From Alphaproteobacteria bacterium (GTDB lineage: Bacteria > Pseudomonadota > Alphaproteobacteria > Rhodobacterales > Rhodobacteraceae): 41,772 bases of DNA. The DNA lies in contig JAUHWP010000012.1 of the NCBI GenBank assembly GCA_030424645.1, positions 1-41,772 on the forward strand, read 5' to 3'. Shown here piece by piece: positions 13,836-23,536 of this stretch. Each line of letters begins with the position of its first letter. Position 1 is the first letter of the stretch. The notes beneath the pieces are model-generated. The model was not told where the DNA came from, made no database searches, and saw nothing but the letters and a program-made list of their open reading frames with translations. The translations under genes and the position numbers were made by a program.

Positions 13836-13979
13836 ATGCCATGCGGGACGCTGCCATCATTGGAAGACGGTTTGCGCGACCGTGCGCGGCGCTTCGGTGT
13901 TGCCGGGGCAGTCGGTCGCTCTGACGACCAGACTTCATTCAGACACTTGAAAAGGAGCTCATATGAACACCGCCATTGA
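13836..13979 (+). other. Possible leader ORF (47 aa) overlapping start of GTPase gene in +1 frame
   Basis: [59 protein letters not shown], stop lies 17 nt inside the GTPase gene. Confidence 0.25.
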
Positions 13980-15177
13980 TACCCGCCTTCCCGTCACTGT
14001 CTTGTCGGGCTTTCTTGGCGCGGGGAAGACGACCTTGCTCAATCGTGTGCTTAACAACCGCGAGGGGCGCCGGGTCGCCGTGATCGTCAACGATATGTCC
14101 GAGGTGAACATCGACGCGGACCTTGTGCGCGCGGATACCGAGCTGAGCCGCACGGACGAGACACTGGTCGAGATGTCAAACGGCTGCATCTGCTGCACCT
14201 TGCGCGACGATCTGTTGCAAGAGGTGCGCAAACTGGCCGGAGAGGGGCGCTTCGACTACCTTCTGATCGAAAGCACTGGCATTTCCGAACCGCTTCCTGT
14301 CGCTGCGACATTCGAGTTTCGGGACGAGGCGGACAGCAGCCTGTCGGATGTGGCGCGGTTGGACACGATGGTGACGGTCGTTGATGCTGTGAACCTGCTG
14401 AAAGACTATGCCAGCCACGATTTCCTGAGCGACCGGGGCGAGACCATGGGCGAAGAGGATGAGCGCACGCTTGTCCATCTTCTGACCGACCAGATCGAAT
14501 TTGCGGATGTGGTGGTGCTGAACAAGGTGACAGACGCAGGCCCGCAGAAGGTGGATGCCGCGCGCAAGATCATCCGCAGCCTGAACGCCGACGCCCGGAT
14601 CATCGAGACCGATCAGTCCGATGTGGCCCCGGGTGCGATCCTCGACACCGGTCTGTTCGATTTCGAGAAGGCACATGAACATCCCATGTGGGCCAAGGAA
14701 CTCTATGGGTTTCCCGACCATGTGCCAGAGACCGAGGAATACGGCGTCACCTCTTTCGTCTACCGGGCGCGACGACCGTTTGACCCTTCCGCGATCATGG
14801 AGGTGCTGAACGGCGAGTTGCCCGGCGTGATCCGGGCCAAAGGGCATTTCTGGATTGCCACGCGCCCGGATTGGGTGGCCGAATTCTCGCTTGCCGGGGC
14901 GTTGTCGTCTGTCACGCCGCTGGGTCAGTGGTGGGCAACCGTCCCGCGCGACAGGCACCCCGATCACGCCAGCGCGCAGGCCTATCTGGCGCAGCATTGG
15001 CAGGAGCCTTGGGGCGACCGGCGGCAAGAGATCGTCTTTATCGGCGCTGGTATCGACTGGCCGACGCTGAAGCGCAGGCTGGACGCGGCGCTTGTTCCCG
15101 AACACCTGGCCCCCGGCCCCGACGCATTGCCGGACCTGCCCGATCCTTTCCCCGCCTGGCAGAAGGTGGCAGCGTGA
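13963..15177 (+). CDS. COG0523-family GTPase (CobW/ZigA-like putative zinc metallochaperone)
   Basis: Walker [10 protein letters not shown], metal motif [26 protein letters not shown]; downstream of Zur-like boxes. Confidence 0.9.
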   Translation: MNTAIDTRLPVTVLSGFLGAGKTTLLNRVLNNREGRRVAVIVNDMSEVNIDADLVRADTELSRTDETLVEMSNGCICCTLRDDLLQEVRKLAGEGRFDYLLIESTGISEPLPVAATFEFRDEADSSLSDVARLDTMVTVVDAVNLLKDYASHDFLSDRGETMGEEDERTLVHLLTDQIEFADVVVLNKVTDAGPQKVDAARKIIRSLNADARIIETDQSDVAPGAILDTGLFDFEKAHEHPMWAKELYGFPDHVPETEEYGVTSFVYRARRPFDPSAIMEVLNGELPGVIRAKGHFWIATRPDWVAEFSLAGALSSVTPLGQWWATVPRDRHPDHASAQAYLAQHWQEPWGDRRQEIVFIGAGIDWPTLKRRLDAALVPEHLAPGPDALPDLPDPFPAWQKVAA

Positions 15178-15806
15178 CGGTTCAGTGCACGATACCCGCC
15201 GATCTCACCTCCGGTGTCCTGTCGATCCGCGACCCGCTGGAGTTCGGGCAGATAGCGGACCCGGGGATTGGCGGTCTGATCTGGCAGCGCAACCCGCTGG
15301 CGTCTTTCCAGGACTGGATCGACACGCTCGACCCTTCCAAGCTGCCGCGGGCGCGGTTGATCCTTCGCCCTGACGTCGTGCGGCGTGCGGTCAATGAAGC
15401 CTGCACCAGCGCCGGAACCCCGCACGGGCCGGACCGTGACCGGCTGATCGACGACATTGCGGCGCTGGCGGATATCTTCGCCGGAACGCTGGGCGCGCGC
15501 TGGTTGCGTTTGCGTTTGGATGTTGTGACGACCAACGCCTGTCGCCGGTTCCATATCGACCAGGTCACGGCCCGGTTGGTCTGCACATATCGTGGCATGG
15601 GGACGCAATACGGAATATCGGCAGGCGGTGATCCCGATGTCGTTCACACGGTTCCGACCGGATCACCGATTGTCATGCGTGGTGCGCTTTGGCCCGCGCA
15701 GCCTGACCCCGGTCTGGTGCACCGGTCGCCACCGATCGAAGGGACGGGCCAGACGCGCCTGATGCTGGTCCTCGACCCGGTCGATGACCCGAAAGGGAAG
15801 GCATGA
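15174..15806 (+). CDS. DUF1826 family protein, GTG start
   Basis: GTGA overlap with preceding stop; conserved [28 protein letters not shown]; known to co-occur with COG0523 genes (recall). Confidence 0.7.
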   Translation: MTVQCTIPADLTSGVLSIRDPLEFGQIADPGIGGLIWQRNPLASFQDWIDTLDPSKLPRARLILRPDVVRRAVNEACTSAGTPHGPDRDRLIDDIAALADIFAGTLGARWLRLRLDVVTTNACRRFHIDQVTARLVCTYRGMGTQYGISAGGDPDVVHTVPTGSPIVMRGALWPAQPDPGLVHRSPPIEGTGQTRLMLVLDPVDDPKGKA

Positions 15807-15970
15807 GCCGCAATATCCCGTCTATCCATCGCTTCCGCTTCTGGCTGAAGGTTCGTGCCGCGCGCAAGGTGCCCGCCTTGGCAAAACGTGAATGTGAAAC
15901 CCCGGAGTGTCACCGGGGCGTTGCGATAAGGCTGTTCTCTATTTATCAATCCCAACCGAAAGGACTTATC

Positions 15971-16579
15971 ATGAAACCGATCCTTCTGGCACTTGCCGCA
16001 ACGTCCCTTGTCGCGCCCGCGCTGGCGCAGGAAACGCGGGAAATGGATGCGCATGTCCATGGTGTTTCCACCGCCGAGATCGCGATCGAGCACGGCGCGG
16101 TCGAAATCAACATCCTTTCTCCCGGCATGGATATTGTCGGTTTCGAATACGAAGCGAGCACGGATGCGGACAAGGATGCGGTCGAAGCCGCCATTCGCAC
16201 GATGCTGACGCCTGAAAACATCGTAACCCTGCCCGAAGCGGCAGGCTGTCGGCTGACCGAGGTAGTGGCACATCTGCATGCCGGGGATCATGAGCATGAC
16301 GAAGACCACGCCGAAGGCGAGGAACACGACCACGATCATGACGACCATGCGGACGGCGAGGATCATGATCACGAGGAACATGCGGACGATGCGGGGCACA
16401 GCGAGTTTCATGTCGGCTACACGTTCGCCTGCGCGAACGAAGATGCCCTGACCACGATTGGCTTTCCGTTCTTCGAACGGTTCGAGAACGCCAAGGAGAT
16501 CGAGGCAAAATTCGTGACCGAAACCGGGGCAGGGACGGCAGAGATCGGGCGTGACGCGGCCGAACTGGTGCTGGACTGA
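15971..16579 (+). CDS. DUF2796 family periplasmic protein, ZrgA-like, His/Asp/Glu-rich
   Basis: Signal peptide MKPILLALAATSLVAPALAQ, REMDAHVHGVSTAEIAIEH, His-rich HAGDHEHDEDHAEGEEHDHDHDDHADGEDHDHEEH, HVGYTFACANEDALTTIGFPFFERF. Track ORF starts at 15803, but 15971 fits the signal peptide. Confidence 0.85.
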   Translation: MKPILLALAATSLVAPALAQETREMDAHVHGVSTAEIAIEHGAVEINILSPGMDIVGFEYEASTDADKDAVEAAIRTMLTPENIVTLPEAAGCRLTEVVAHLHAGDHEHDEDHAEGEEHDHDHDDHADGEDHDHEEHADDAGHSEFHVGYTFACANEDALTTIGFPFFERFENAKEIEAKFVTETGAGTAEIGRDAAELVLD

Positions 16580-16581
16580 AA

Positions 16582-17271
16582 ATGATGGGCCCGGCGCTGA
16601 AGCTTGATGACGTGCGCTTCCGATGGCCGGGGCGGGCATCGTTCGGCCTGTCGGTGCCGACCTTTCGCATGGGGCAGGGTGAAAGTGTGCTGCTGATCGG
16701 CGATAGTGGGTCGGGGAAATCCACGCTGCTGTCGCTGGTCTGCGGCATCGTGACGGCAGATACCGGGCGGGTGGTGGTTGCGGGCACTGACCTGTCCACC
16801 CTGCGTGCTGGCGCCCGTGACCGGTTTCGCGCAGAGCAAATCGGCGTGATCTTCCAGCAGTTCAACCTGCTGCCCTATGCCAGTGTATCGGACAACATCC
16901 TGTTGCCGCTTCGGTTCGCGCCCAAGCGGCGCAAGCGCGCGGCGGTGGACGAAGCCACGGCGCTGTGTTCTGCGCTTGGTCTGCCCGAGGGCACCACCCG
17001 GACCACGGCAGGTCGCCTGTCTGTCGGACAGCAGCAGCGGGTCGCCGTGGCGCGTGCGTTGATCGGCCAGCCACCGCTGATTGTCGCGGACGAGCCGACC
17101 TCGGCGCTGGACGCCACAACGCAGGATGCGTTCCTTGGCCTGCTATTCAACCAGATTGCTGCGTCCGGATCGTCCCTTCTGATGGTCAGCCATGACGAAC
17201 GGCTCGGCGACCGCTTCGACCGTGTGGTGCCCTTGTCAGAGATTGCGCGGGCCGAAAGGCAGGCGGCATGA
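16582..17271 (+). CDS. ABC transporter ATP-binding protein (LolD/MacB type)
   Basis: GDSGSGKST, IFQQFNLLPYASV, LSVGQQQRVAVARAL, VADEPTSALD. Confidence 0.88.
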   Translation: MMGPALKLDDVRFRWPGRASFGLSVPTFRMGQGESVLLIGDSGSGKSTLLSLVCGIVTADTGRVVVAGTDLSTLRAGARDRFRAEQIGVIFQQFNLLPYASVSDNILLPLRFAPKRRKRAAVDEATALCSALGLPEGTTRTTAGRLSVGQQQRVAVARALIGQPPLIVADEPTSALDATTQDAFLGLLFNQIAASGSSLLMVSHDERLGDRFDRVVPLSEIARAERQAA

Positions 17272-18518
17272 TCCTGCGTCTTGCCATCGGATCGCTTTTG
17301 GCGCGCGCCCTGACCGTCGGCATGACGATCCTGGCCATTGCCTTGTCGGTGGCACTTTTCCTTGGGGTCGAGAAAGTGCGCACCGGCGCGCGGGCCAGTT
17401 TCGCCGACACGATTTCAGGCACCGACCTGATCGTCGGGGCGCGATCAGGTTCGGTGCAGCTGTTGCTGTATTCCGTCTTCCGGATCGGCAATGCCACCAA
17501 CAACGTGACGTGGGAAAGCTACCAGGACATCGCCAAGCGAAGCGAGGTCGACTGGATCGTTCCGATCTCGCTTGGCGATAGCCACCGGCAGTTTCGGGTG
17601 ATGGGCACGACGCAGGCTTTCTTCGAGCACTACAAGTATCGCGGTGGCCGGTCGCTTGAGATCGGGCAGGGGCGTGGGCTGGACGATTTGTATGATGCGG
17701 TGATCGGGGCGGAAGTCGCAACGGCCCTGGGATACGACGTCGGAGACCCGATTGTCGTATCGCACGGTCTTGCCTCGTTCACTGAGCATGACGACCAACC
17801 TTTTCGTGTCGCAGGGATCATTGACCGGACGGGCACACCGGTTGACCGGACAGTGATCGTGAGCCTGGAGGCCATCGAGGCGATCCATGTCGACTGGCAG
17901 TCCGGCGCACAGATCCCCGGCCAGACGACACCGGTCGAGCGTATCCGGCAGATGGACCTGAAGCCATCGGCAGTGACTGCGGCGCTGGTGGGGGTTAAGT
18001 CCCGCCTCCAGATCTTTGGCCTTCAGCGTTGGATCAACGAATATCCCGAAGAACCATTGCTCGCGATCCTTCCCGGCGTCGCACTTCAGGAGCTGTGGCA
18101 AATCGTTGGCGTGGCCGAAACCGCCCTGATCGGGGTGTCGGCCATGGTGGTGGTGACGGCCCTTCTGGGCATGATGGCGATGATCTTCTCATCCCTGAAC
18201 GAACGTCGCCGGGAAATGGCGATATGGCGGGCGATGGGGGCGCGACCTGCAACGATCCTTGGCCTGCTTGTCCTGGAAGCTGCACTGATGGCGGCTGTCG
18301 GTGCGGCGCTGGGTCTGGCGCTGCTCTATGCTGGCCTTGTCATCGCGCAGCCACTGGTGGACAGCGGCTTTGGTCTCTGGCTGCCCATTGAACCGCCGAC
18401 GCTGCGCGAGGTCGCCGTTCTCGCAGGTGTGATCATTGCGGCTGCACTTGCCAGCCTACTTCCGGCGCTCAGGGCCTATCGCCTGTCGCTTGCCGATGGC
18501 ATGATGGTGAAGATATGA
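17268..18518 (+). CDS. ABC transporter permease, FtsX/MacB family
   Basis: N-terminal TM, large periplasmic region, C-terminal TMs (MAMIFSSLNERRREMAIWRAMGARPATILGLLVLEA); overlaps ATPase gene. Confidence 0.88.
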   Translation: MILRLAIGSLLARALTVGMTILAIALSVALFLGVEKVRTGARASFADTISGTDLIVGARSGSVQLLLYSVFRIGNATNNVTWESYQDIAKRSEVDWIVPISLGDSHRQFRVMGTTQAFFEHYKYRGGRSLEIGQGRGLDDLYDAVIGAEVATALGYDVGDPIVVSHGLASFTEHDDQPFRVAGIIDRTGTPVDRTVIVSLEAIEAIHVDWQSGAQIPGQTTPVERIRQMDLKPSAVTAALVGVKSRLQIFGLQRWINEYPEEPLLAILPGVALQELWQIVGVAETALIGVSAMVVVTALLGMMAMIFSSLNERRREMAIWRAMGARPATILGLLVLEAALMAAVGAALGLALLYAGLVIAQPLVDSGFGLWLPIEPPTLREVAVLAGVIIAAALASLLPALRAYRLSLADGMMVKI

Positions 18519-19024
18519 AACGCATACATCTTTCAAGACGGACGTTCCTGTCCCTGTTCTCTGCGGCTCTGGTTCCGGGGCAGGCATTCGCCGACCTGTT
18601 CCCCGAGATTTCCTGGGACGACCTGATCCCGCAGGGTGTCCCATACGGCGAGATTGTCGGCCCCGGCCAGATGGACGAGGAGAATGACACATGGGTCCCG
18701 GAGTTCGATGAGAACGCAAGGAAGGTGAATGCGCAGTTGGATGGCAAGCCGGTGAAGCTGCCTGGCTATATCATCCCCTTCGATGTCACCCCCGAAGGTG
18801 TGACGAGCTTCATGCTGGTGCCTTATGTCGGGGCCTGTATCCATGTGCCGCCGCCGCCGCCGAACCAGTTGGTCTTCGTGACCACCGAAACGCCCTGGCC
18901 AAATGAATCCCTGTGGGATGCGGTCTGGGTTTCAGGTCATTTGTCGGCCAAGGCCATGTCGACACAGATTGCCGATGTCGGCTATCAGATCGCGGCAGAA
19001 AATATCGAGATCTACAAATGGTAG
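18515..19024 (+). CDS. DUF3299 family secreted protein (ZrgD/E-like)
   Basis: Signal sequence; DLFPEISWDDLIPQG...LPGYIIPFDVTPEGVTSFMLVPYVGACIHVPPPPPNQLVFV. Confidence 0.8.
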   Translation: MKRIHLSRRTFLSLFSAALVPGQAFADLFPEISWDDLIPQGVPYGEIVGPGQMDEENDTWVPEFDENARKVNAQLDGKPVKLPGYIIPFDVTPEGVTSFMLVPYVGACIHVPPPPPNQLVFVTTETPWPNESLWDAVWVSGHLSAKAMSTQIADVGYQIAAENIEIYKW

Positions 19025-19521
19025 ATGCAGACACGACCCGCCGAACGCTCTTGCTGGGCCTTGCGGCCATAAGCTTCGCGGGGCGCGCTCTGGCAGAAAC
19101 GATTGTCGATCTTGAATGGCGCGACCTCTTGCCTGAAGACGACCGTTCCCTTCCCGGCAACTTGCAACAATTGTTGCCGCATGACGAAGCGGATCTGGCG
19201 GCGCGGCAGCCCATGTCGACCGGCATCCGCACCGACTGGAACGGGCAAGAGGTGCGTTTGTCCGGTTTTATCGTCCCCATCGACTATAAAGGCACCGGGG
19301 TAAGCGCGTTTATCCTTGTTCCCTATGTCGGGGCCTGTGTTCATGTGCCGCCGCCCCCGGCCAATCAACTGGTCTTCGTGACCACCGGCACGCCCTATGA
19401 AAGCACTGGCATGTTCGAGGCTGTGACCGTCACCGGCATGTTCGGCACCGCCTCGACCTCGACCCAACTGGCCGAGATCGGATACGCGTTGTCGGCAGAC
19501 GATATCCGGCCCTACAGGTAG
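19018..19521 (+). CDS. DUF3299 family secreted protein, tandem paralog
   Basis: MVDADTTRRTLLLGLAAISFAGRALAETIVDLEWRDLLPE...LSGFIVPIDYKGTGVSAFILVPYVGACVHVPPPPANQLVFVTT; start overlaps previous stop. Confidence 0.8.
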   Translation: MVDADTTRRTLLLGLAAISFAGRALAETIVDLEWRDLLPEDDRSLPGNLQQLLPHDEADLAARQPMSTGIRTDWNGQEVRLSGFIVPIDYKGTGVSAFILVPYVGACVHVPPPPANQLVFVTTGTPYESTGMFEAVTVTGMFGTASTSTQLAEIGYALSADDIRPYR

Positions 19522-19603
19522 TGGCGGCGGTTCTGATAGTGCCATCCAGGCGGTAAGCGGCGCCTGAAATCGTGCTTCACAGATTAGACTGTCAGAGCAA
19601 CCT

Positions 19604-20638
19604 TCACGCTTGCCAGTAATAGGCGAAATATCCCTCGTCGGCGCCAAGACCAAGCTTCTCGCGAAAACGCGTCTTTGCCTTCCGAACAAGCTCTTTCTCG
19701 GCGGCGACCCAGACAAAACGGTCAGGCCCATGGGGCAAGCGGGCTGTCTCAAGGCGATCCCACAGCGTTTCTCCGCGGCTGCGCACAAGCCAGACCAAAG
19801 AAACCCCATTGGGTCTTGGCAAATCACAGACATCCTCTGCCACGCCGGTTTCCAACAGGGCCAAACCCGTGCGGTCTGGTGACGACTGGCCGAGGATCCG
19901 GCGAATGGCAGGAAGGGCCGTTTCGTCGCCAGCGATCAGGATGTCCCGACCCGGTGGAAAATCGCCACTTCCCGGCCCGCTGATCCCGACGACCTGTCCG
20001 GGCTGAACCGTGCGGGCCCAGCTTGTGGCACGCCCACCGTCGTGTTCAAAAACATCGAAGGTGAACCGACCCCGGATCGGATCGAGATCGACGAAGGTAT
20101 AGACCGCGCGGTGCAGGCGGTCGTGCCCGTCAGGCATCACCGTCCTGCCGTTTCCGTCCAAATATGGCCAGACCGGTGCGCGGCCCTCCGGCGGAATAAG
20201 CAACGAGAAATGCATGCCGCGCTGTTCTTCCAGGCGCGTCACATCCCCGCAATCCAGTTCGACCCGCAGGAAGTTCGGCCCGACGCGCCAAGTCCTACGC
20301 ACCGTTGCGGTACAGAAATTGGGTGGCGGTCGGTCGCGAAGGATATCACCGTTCCACTTTCCGGCGGTCGCAAGACCGGGGGCAACATGGTCGAAGATGT
20401 AAAGCAAGTAGTCGCGAATATTCTGAAGCGCCGAGGTATCAACCGCGTCTATCCGAACCCGCAAGGCGGCGGGCTTTCGCTCCATGACGACCGTGGCCAG
20501 CGGAACGGTTACGACCAATGACGTATCGGTCGCTTCCAGCTGTAACTCGGCCTCGCGCGCATGGGCGGCTATGTGGGGGATCAGATCGTCGGGAAGGGCG
20601 CCCTTGAAGGTCGCAGAAGCGGTCGCGTTATAGGTCAT
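19604..20638 (-). CDS. Siderophore-interacting protein (SIP, FAD/NAD(P)H ferric-siderophore reductase) with DUF2218-like N-terminus
   Basis: RAVYTFVDLDPIRGRFTFDVFEHDGGRATSWARTVQPGQVVGISGPGSGDFPP, GDETALPAIRRIL, C-terminal GYFAYYWQA. Confidence 0.88.
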   Translation of the reverse strand: MTYNATASATFKGALPDDLIPHIAAHAREAELQLEATDTSLVVTVPLATVVMERKPAALRVRIDAVDTSALQNIRDYLLYIFDHVAPGLATAGKWNGDILRDRPPPNFCTATVRRTWRVGPNFLRVELDCGDVTRLEEQRGMHFSLLIPPEGRAPVWPYLDGNGRTVMPDGHDRLHRAVYTFVDLDPIRGRFTFDVFEHDGGRATSWARTVQPGQVVGISGPGSGDFPPGRDILIAGDETALPAIRRILGQSSPDRTGLALLETGVAEDVCDLPRPNGVSLVWLVRSRGETLWDRLETARLPHGPDRFVWVAAEKELVRKAKTRFREKLGLGADEGYFAYYWQA

Positions 20639-21459
20639 GCCGTCTGTTCCTGTGTCGGCGTCCCGACCATCGCGCAGTGGCGGCCCAGCGGCAGCATCAT
20701 CGGCTTGCCCGAGGTGGGATCAGGCATCACGCGGCAAGCCACGCCGAACACCTCTTTGACCGTGCGTTCGGTCAGCACATCTTCCGGCGCCCCGGCCGTG
20801 TGCAGCGTGCCGCCATGCATTGCAACAAGATGGTCGGCATAGCGCGCTGCAAGGTTCAGATCGTGCAACACCATGACGATCGTTGTTCCACGCGATTGGT
20901 TCAGATCGACCAGCAAATCCAGAATTTCGATCTGATGTGCGATGTCGAGGAATGTGGTGGGCTCGTCCAGCAGCAGGATGTCGGTTTCCTGCGCCAGGGC
21001 CATCGCGATCCAGACCCTTTGCCGCTGCCCGCCAGACAGCTGGTCGACCTCGCGGTCGGCAATATCGGCGGTGCGCGTCGCTTCAAGCGCGGCTGCGACG
21101 GCCTTGTCGTCGTTCTGCGTCCAACGGGCCAGCAAGCCCCGGTGCGGATGGCGGCCATGACTGACCAGATCCGCCACGGTTATGCCGTCCGGGGCAGTCG
21201 GCGATTGTGGCAACAGGCCCAGACGGCGTGCCAGTTCCCGTGTCGGAATGTCTTGCACAGCGCGACCATCCAGGATGATCTGCCCTGCGGTTGGCCGCAA
21301 CAACCGGGCGAGACAGCGCAACAGGGTGGACTTGCCGCAGGCATTGGCGCCAACGATCGCTGTGACCGCGCCCGGCGGCACCGCGAATTCCAGATCGGTC
21401 AGGATCGTATGGGCCCCGTATCCGGCCCGAAGTGCTTCGATATTCAGTGTGGGCATCAT
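20635..21459 (-). CDS. Ferric-siderophore ABC transporter ATP-binding protein (FepC-like)
   Basis: GANACGKST, LSGGQRQRVWIAMALAQETDILLLDEPTTFLD. Confidence 0.92.
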   Translation of the reverse strand: MMPTLNIEALRAGYGAHTILTDLEFAVPPGAVTAIVGANACGKSTLLRCLARLLRPTAGQIILDGRAVQDIPTRELARRLGLLPQSPTAPDGITVADLVSHGRHPHRGLLARWTQNDDKAVAAALEATRTADIADREVDQLSGGQRQRVWIAMALAQETDILLLDEPTTFLDIAHQIEILDLLVDLNQSRGTTIVMVLHDLNLAARYADHLVAMHGGTLHTAGAPEDVLTERTVKEVFGVACRVMPDPTSGKPMMLPLGRHCAMVGTPTQEQTA

Positions 21460-22499
21460 TCTCTTCCGCTGCGATGGGACCAGATGATCAGAAAGATAAG
21501 ATAGGGCGCGCCAAGTGCGCCGGTCACGACGCCCACGGGATAGCGCCCGGTCAGAAGATGCTGTCCGACATAATCCCCAAAAAGCACCAGCAGGGCACCG
21601 ATAAGCGCCGCTGCGATCAGAGGCGATCTGCCGGGGCCTGAGATCCGCTTGGCGATGGGCCCGGACAGGAAGGCCACGAAGGCGATCGGCCCCGAGACCG
21701 CCGTCGCGACCGCGATCAACCCGACGGCTGCCATGACCGCGAACAGCTTTTCGCGCGCCAGCGGAACGCCAAGCGCCGCCGCCGCCTCATCACCAAGGCG
21801 CAGGCAGTCAAGATTCTCGCGCCGGGCGATCAGCAGCCCGCCGAAAGCCGTCAGGGACACCAATACCGGCAGCGCCTCGGCCAGTGTCGCGCCGTTCACA
21901 CTGCCGGTCAGCCAGCGCAGGGCGTCCTGCAAGGTCCACGCCGGTGCCCGTGCGAGGATATAGGCGATCACGCTGTCGAGCATGGCCGAAATCCCGATCC
22001 CGATCAGGATCAGCCGCGCCCCTGCCACGCCGTCGCGCCAGGCCAGCAGATAGATCAGCAAGGCGACCGCCATTCCGGCAACGACAGCCAGGATCGACAC
22101 GGCGGACCCGCTCCACCCCAGGATGACGATGGCAAAGACAGCGGCGGCACTGGCGCCGACGCTGATGCCGATGATGTCGGGGCTGGCCAAAGGGTTGCGC
22201 AGCAGCGTCTGAAAGATTACGCCGCCAAGGCCAAAGCTCATCCCGGCAAGGATCGACAGCACGCTGCGCGGCAAACGCAACTCCAGCACGCTGAAACTGA
22301 CCCCGGGCACCTCGTGGCCGGTCAGAACATGCAGAAGTTCGGAAACTGTGGTCATGGACGGCCCTGTGATCAGGGTCAGACCAACCCCGATGATGACAAG
22401 TCCAAGCAGAATGGCGATCAGGCGCAACCGGGCCTTTCGGCGCGCCACGCGCAGCGCCGCGATCCACGCGGCTGTATGGGTATGGGCGACCATGCTCAT
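21456..22499 (-). CDS. Ferric-siderophore ABC transporter permease (FepG-like)
   Basis: FecCD permease; RNPLASPDIIGISVGASAAAV; start taken at MSMVAHTH overlapping preceding stop. Confidence 0.9.
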   Translation of the reverse strand: MSMVAHTHTAAWIAALRVARRKARLRLIAILLGLVIIGVGLTLITGPSMTTVSELLHVLTGHEVPGVSFSVLELRLPRSVLSILAGMSFGLGGVIFQTLLRNPLASPDIIGISVGASAAAVFAIVILGWSGSAVSILAVVAGMAVALLIYLLAWRDGVAGARLILIGIGISAMLDSVIAYILARAPAWTLQDALRWLTGSVNGATLAEALPVLVSLTAFGGLLIARRENLDCLRLGDEAAAALGVPLAREKLFAVMAAVGLIAVATAVSGPIAFVAFLSGPIAKRISGPGRSPLIAAALIGALLVLFGDYVGQHLLTGRYPVGVVTGALGAPYLIFLIIWSHRSGRE

Positions 22500-23536
22500 A
22501 GGTCGCGAACCCGCCGCTTGCGCACGATCCATATGAATACTGGTGCCCCGATAAAGGCCGTGACGATTCCGACATCCATTTCGGACGGGCGGGCAACGAT
22601 CCGCCCGATCACGTCAGCGACGATAAGAAGGATGGCCCCGGTCAGTGCTGAAAAGGGCAAGATCCACCTGTGATCCACACCGACAAGCATCCGGCAAACA
22701 TGCGGAACGACCAGCCCCACGAACCCGATCGGCCCACAGATGGCCGTCGTCGCGCCGCAAAGCAAAACCGCGCCGAGCGCCGCGGCCCCGCGCGCCCATG
22801 CGACTTGGGCACCCAGCCCCGCGGCAGCGTCGTCCCCCAGAGCCAGAAGGTTCAGGCTGCGGGCCGACAGCAGGCACAAAGCCAGCCCGGCCGCAAGAAA
22901 GGGCAGGCCGGGCAGGATTGCGTCGACAGTGGCGCCACCGACGCCGCCGATCTGCCACGACCGGACCCCGCTGACGATATCGTTGCGCGGAAGGATGATC
23001 GCAATGGTCAGAGAGGACGACGCGATGGCCGTCGCCGCCCCGGCCAGCGCAAGTTTGAGTGGTGTTGCACCCCCCCGCCCAAGCGAACCGATGGCATATA
23101 CGAAACACGCGGCAAGCCCAGCCCCCAGGATCGCGGTCCAGATAAACGCATCGAGCGTTTCCATCCCGAACCAGGCAATCCCGATCACCACGGCCATGGC
23201 CGCACCGGCATTTACGCCCAGAATGCCGGGATCCGCCAGCGGGTTGCGGGTGACACCCTGCATCACCGCACCGGCCAGACCGAGTGCCGCGCCGGCCAGA
23301 ATCGCGAGGACTGTGCGCGGCACCCGAACCGCGACAACCGCCTGTGCCATCGTTTCCGTGCTGCCCATCACGCCCGCCAGAATATCTGTCCAGCCCACGT
23401 TCCGCGTGCCCAGGCTAACCGACAACAGGCAGGCAAAGACCAGCGCCGACAAGACGACCGCCAGCCAGCCCGACCGTGCGCGCCGCGATCTCTGCAATGC
23501 GTCGGTCGTGGAGCCCGAGGAAGCGACGATCGTCAT
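22496..23536 (-). CDS. Ferric-siderophore ABC transporter permease (FepD-like)
   Basis: RVPRTVLAILAGAALGLAGAVMQGVTRNPLADPGILGVNAGAA. Confidence 0.92.
   Translation of the reverse strand: MTIVASSGSTTDALQRSRRARSGWLAVVLSALVFACLLSVSLGTRNVGWTDILAGVMGSTETMAQAVVAVRVPRTVLAILAGAALGLAGAVMQGVTRNPLADPGILGVNAGAAMAVVIGIAWFGMETLDAFIWTAILGAGLAACFVYAIGSLGRGGATPLKLALAGAATAIASSSLTIAIILPRNDIVSGVRSWQIGGVGGATVDAILPGLPFLAAGLALCLLSARSLNLLALGDDAAAGLGAQVAWARGAAALGAVLLCGATTAICGPIGFVGLVVPHVCRMLVGVDHRWILPFSALTGAILLIVADVIGRIVARPSEMDVGIVTAFIGAPVFIWIVRKRRVRDL

Noticed and set aside
19547-19566. CAGGCG-N8-CGCCTG hairpin between DUF3299 and SIP genes as a terminator
   Set aside because: Short stem and no T-tract; could be chance in GC-rich DNA.
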